A DNA stretch of 64,000 nt from Porphyrobacter sp. GA68 (lineage in GTDB: Bacteria > Pseudomonadota > Alphaproteobacteria > Sphingomonadales > Sphingomonadaceae): assembly GCF_022605525.1 (NCBI RefSeq), contig NZ_JAKQYJ010000002.1, forward strand, positions 620,001 to 684,000, in the 5' to 3' direction. How positions within the stretch are numbered: the stretch's first letter is position 1; every line of letters starts with the position of its first letter. A program made the translations under genes and the position numbers. The notes under the pieces are model-generated. The model searched no databases. It saw nothing but the letters and a program-made list of their open reading frames with translations, and was not told the DNA's origin. Shown in pieces: positions 63,449 through 64,000 of this stretch.

Positions 63449-64000
63449 TCAGGGAGCGATCCGCTGCCCATCCCACGCGAAGCACCCGCCGCTATCTTCA
63501 GGGTCCAGCTTGTCGAGAACCCTGAGCAGACTGCGCGCTGAATCCGCGGGAGTGAACAGCTTGTCAGTCGGCACGTTGCGCTGGAACGGTCTGGACAGCG
63601 CCGTGTCCACGGTTCCCGGGTGCAGCCCGACGCACACCGCATCCGGTCGCTTGCGGGCGAGCTCGATCGCCAGCGTTCGGAGCAGCATGTTCAAGGCCGC
63701 CTTGCTGGCGCGATACCCGTACCAGCCGCCCAGCCGGTTGTCGCCGATGCTTCCCACCCGGGCCGACAGGGCGGCGAAGACCGCCCGTCCCTCCCGCGGA
63801 AGAAGCGGCAGGAAATGTTTGGCGACCAGCGCGGGACCGGACGCGTTCAGGGCGAAGATGCGGGCCAGGCTGGCGGGGTCGAGATCGCGCCAGCTTTTCT
63901 CCGGCGGCCGTCCGTCCGGCTGCAGCACGCCCGTCGCGACAATCACGAGATCGAGGGCACCGCCCATTGCGCACTGCCCTGCTGCATTGGCTATGCTGCT
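63449..64000 (-). CDS. Short-chain dehydrogenase, N-terminus beyond window
   Basis: Reading continues without a stop to base 64000, so the N-terminal cofactor motif lies outside. Visible are the NAD-binding strand LVIVATGVLQ with a motif resembling NNAG, NASGPALVAKHFLPLLP, the catalytic Ser region AALSARVGSIGD near the middle, and YGYRASKAALNMLLRTLAIE with the Tyr and Lys of YxxxK. The C-terminus is LHPGTVDTALSRPF and GCFAWDGQRIAP, resembling C-factor-type SDR proteins. Substrate unknown. Confidence 0.87.
   Translation of the reverse strand, partial: SSIANAAGQCAMGGALDLVIVATGVLQPDGRPPEKSWRDLDPASLARIFALNASGPALVAKHFLPLLPREGRAVFAALSARVGSIGDNRLGGWYGYRASKAALNMLLRTLAIELARKRPDAVCVGLHPGTVDTALSRPFQRNVPTDKLFTPADSARSLLRVLDKLDPEDSGGCFAWDGQRIAP

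Overview
The window is about two-thirds GC, densely packed and almost entirely chromosomal housekeeping sequence. It looks like an alphaproteobacterium of the order Sphingomonadales (Sphingomonadaceae or Erythrobacteraceae type). The reasons are the run PBP activator-rsmI-yraN-gshB, the sequence of the vegetative sigma factor, a RibB with an N-terminal helix-turn-helix extension and degenerate RibA-like half, DUF4170 and DOMON-like proteins, and a GGAAC-N17-CGTT promoter of the EcfG general stress class. This placement is inferred from protein resemblance only. No prophage, insertion sequence, CRISPR array, rRNA operon or replication origin was seen. No stretch over 300 bases lacks a gene.

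Layout. 1-5.6 kb: gshB (cut by the window edge), yraN, rsmI, a lipoprotein PBP activator and parE. 5.4-9.2 kb: a small secreted peptide, then a MoxR ATPase and a VWA/CoxE-like protein separated by an inverted soluble chemoreceptor gene. 9.3-12 kb: an Amj-type lipid II flippase, a NamZ/DUF1343 muramidase and a DOMON-like protein. 12-16 kb: tyrS, a PilZ protein, an MFS transporter and cysK. 16-21 kb: a secreted DxDGDG-repeat protein, an acyl-CoA dehydrogenase with a MerR regulator, hisI, comF and a methyltransferase. 21-27 kb: ppdK, glyS and glyQ. 27-34 kb: a small membrane peptide/Xre/membrane protein operon, a TraB/GumN lipoprotein, rplY, pth, a Tat-type SDR, ychF, DUF1206 and MaoC. 34-40 kb: the rod-shape operon mreBCD-mrdA-rodA, then tRNA-Lys. 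40-44 kb: a stress-type SRPBCC/alcohol dehydrogenase operon, ribB and ribH. 44-48 kb: eno, a four-gene YqjD/YqjE-like membrane cluster, DUF4170 and greA (the last on the minus strand at 48.1-48.6 kb). 48.7-53.6 kb: carB, an AT-richer unknown gene and carA. 53.7-58 kb: the yqeY-dnaG-rpoD macromolecular synthesis cluster. 58-64 kb: a sterol-desaturase-family protein, rpiB, glyA, a small membrane protein, trmJ, chorismate mutase, rpsD and a partial SDR.

How genes work together. Several loci serve the cell wall: mreBCD-mrdA-rodA build the elongation machine, Amj supplies lipid II, the LpoA-like lipoprotein may stimulate synthases, and NamZ recycles muropeptides. Translation is served by tyrS, glyQS, rplY, rpsD, pth, rsmI, trmJ, ychF and tRNA-Lys. 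Many adjacent genes overlap by ATGA or GTGA, which suggests translational coupling.

The most unusual points are: a roughly 49% GC, tail-anchored unknown gene seated with overlapping start and stop codons between carA and carB; a perfect 20-bp palindrome just upstream of ribB, whose product carries a putative DNA-binding N-terminus; an identical 25-bp palindromic element ahead of both tyrS and ppdK; paired TGAC/GTCA palindromes ahead of the Xre operon; and an EcfG-type promoter ahead of the SRPBCC/alcohol dehydrogenase pair.
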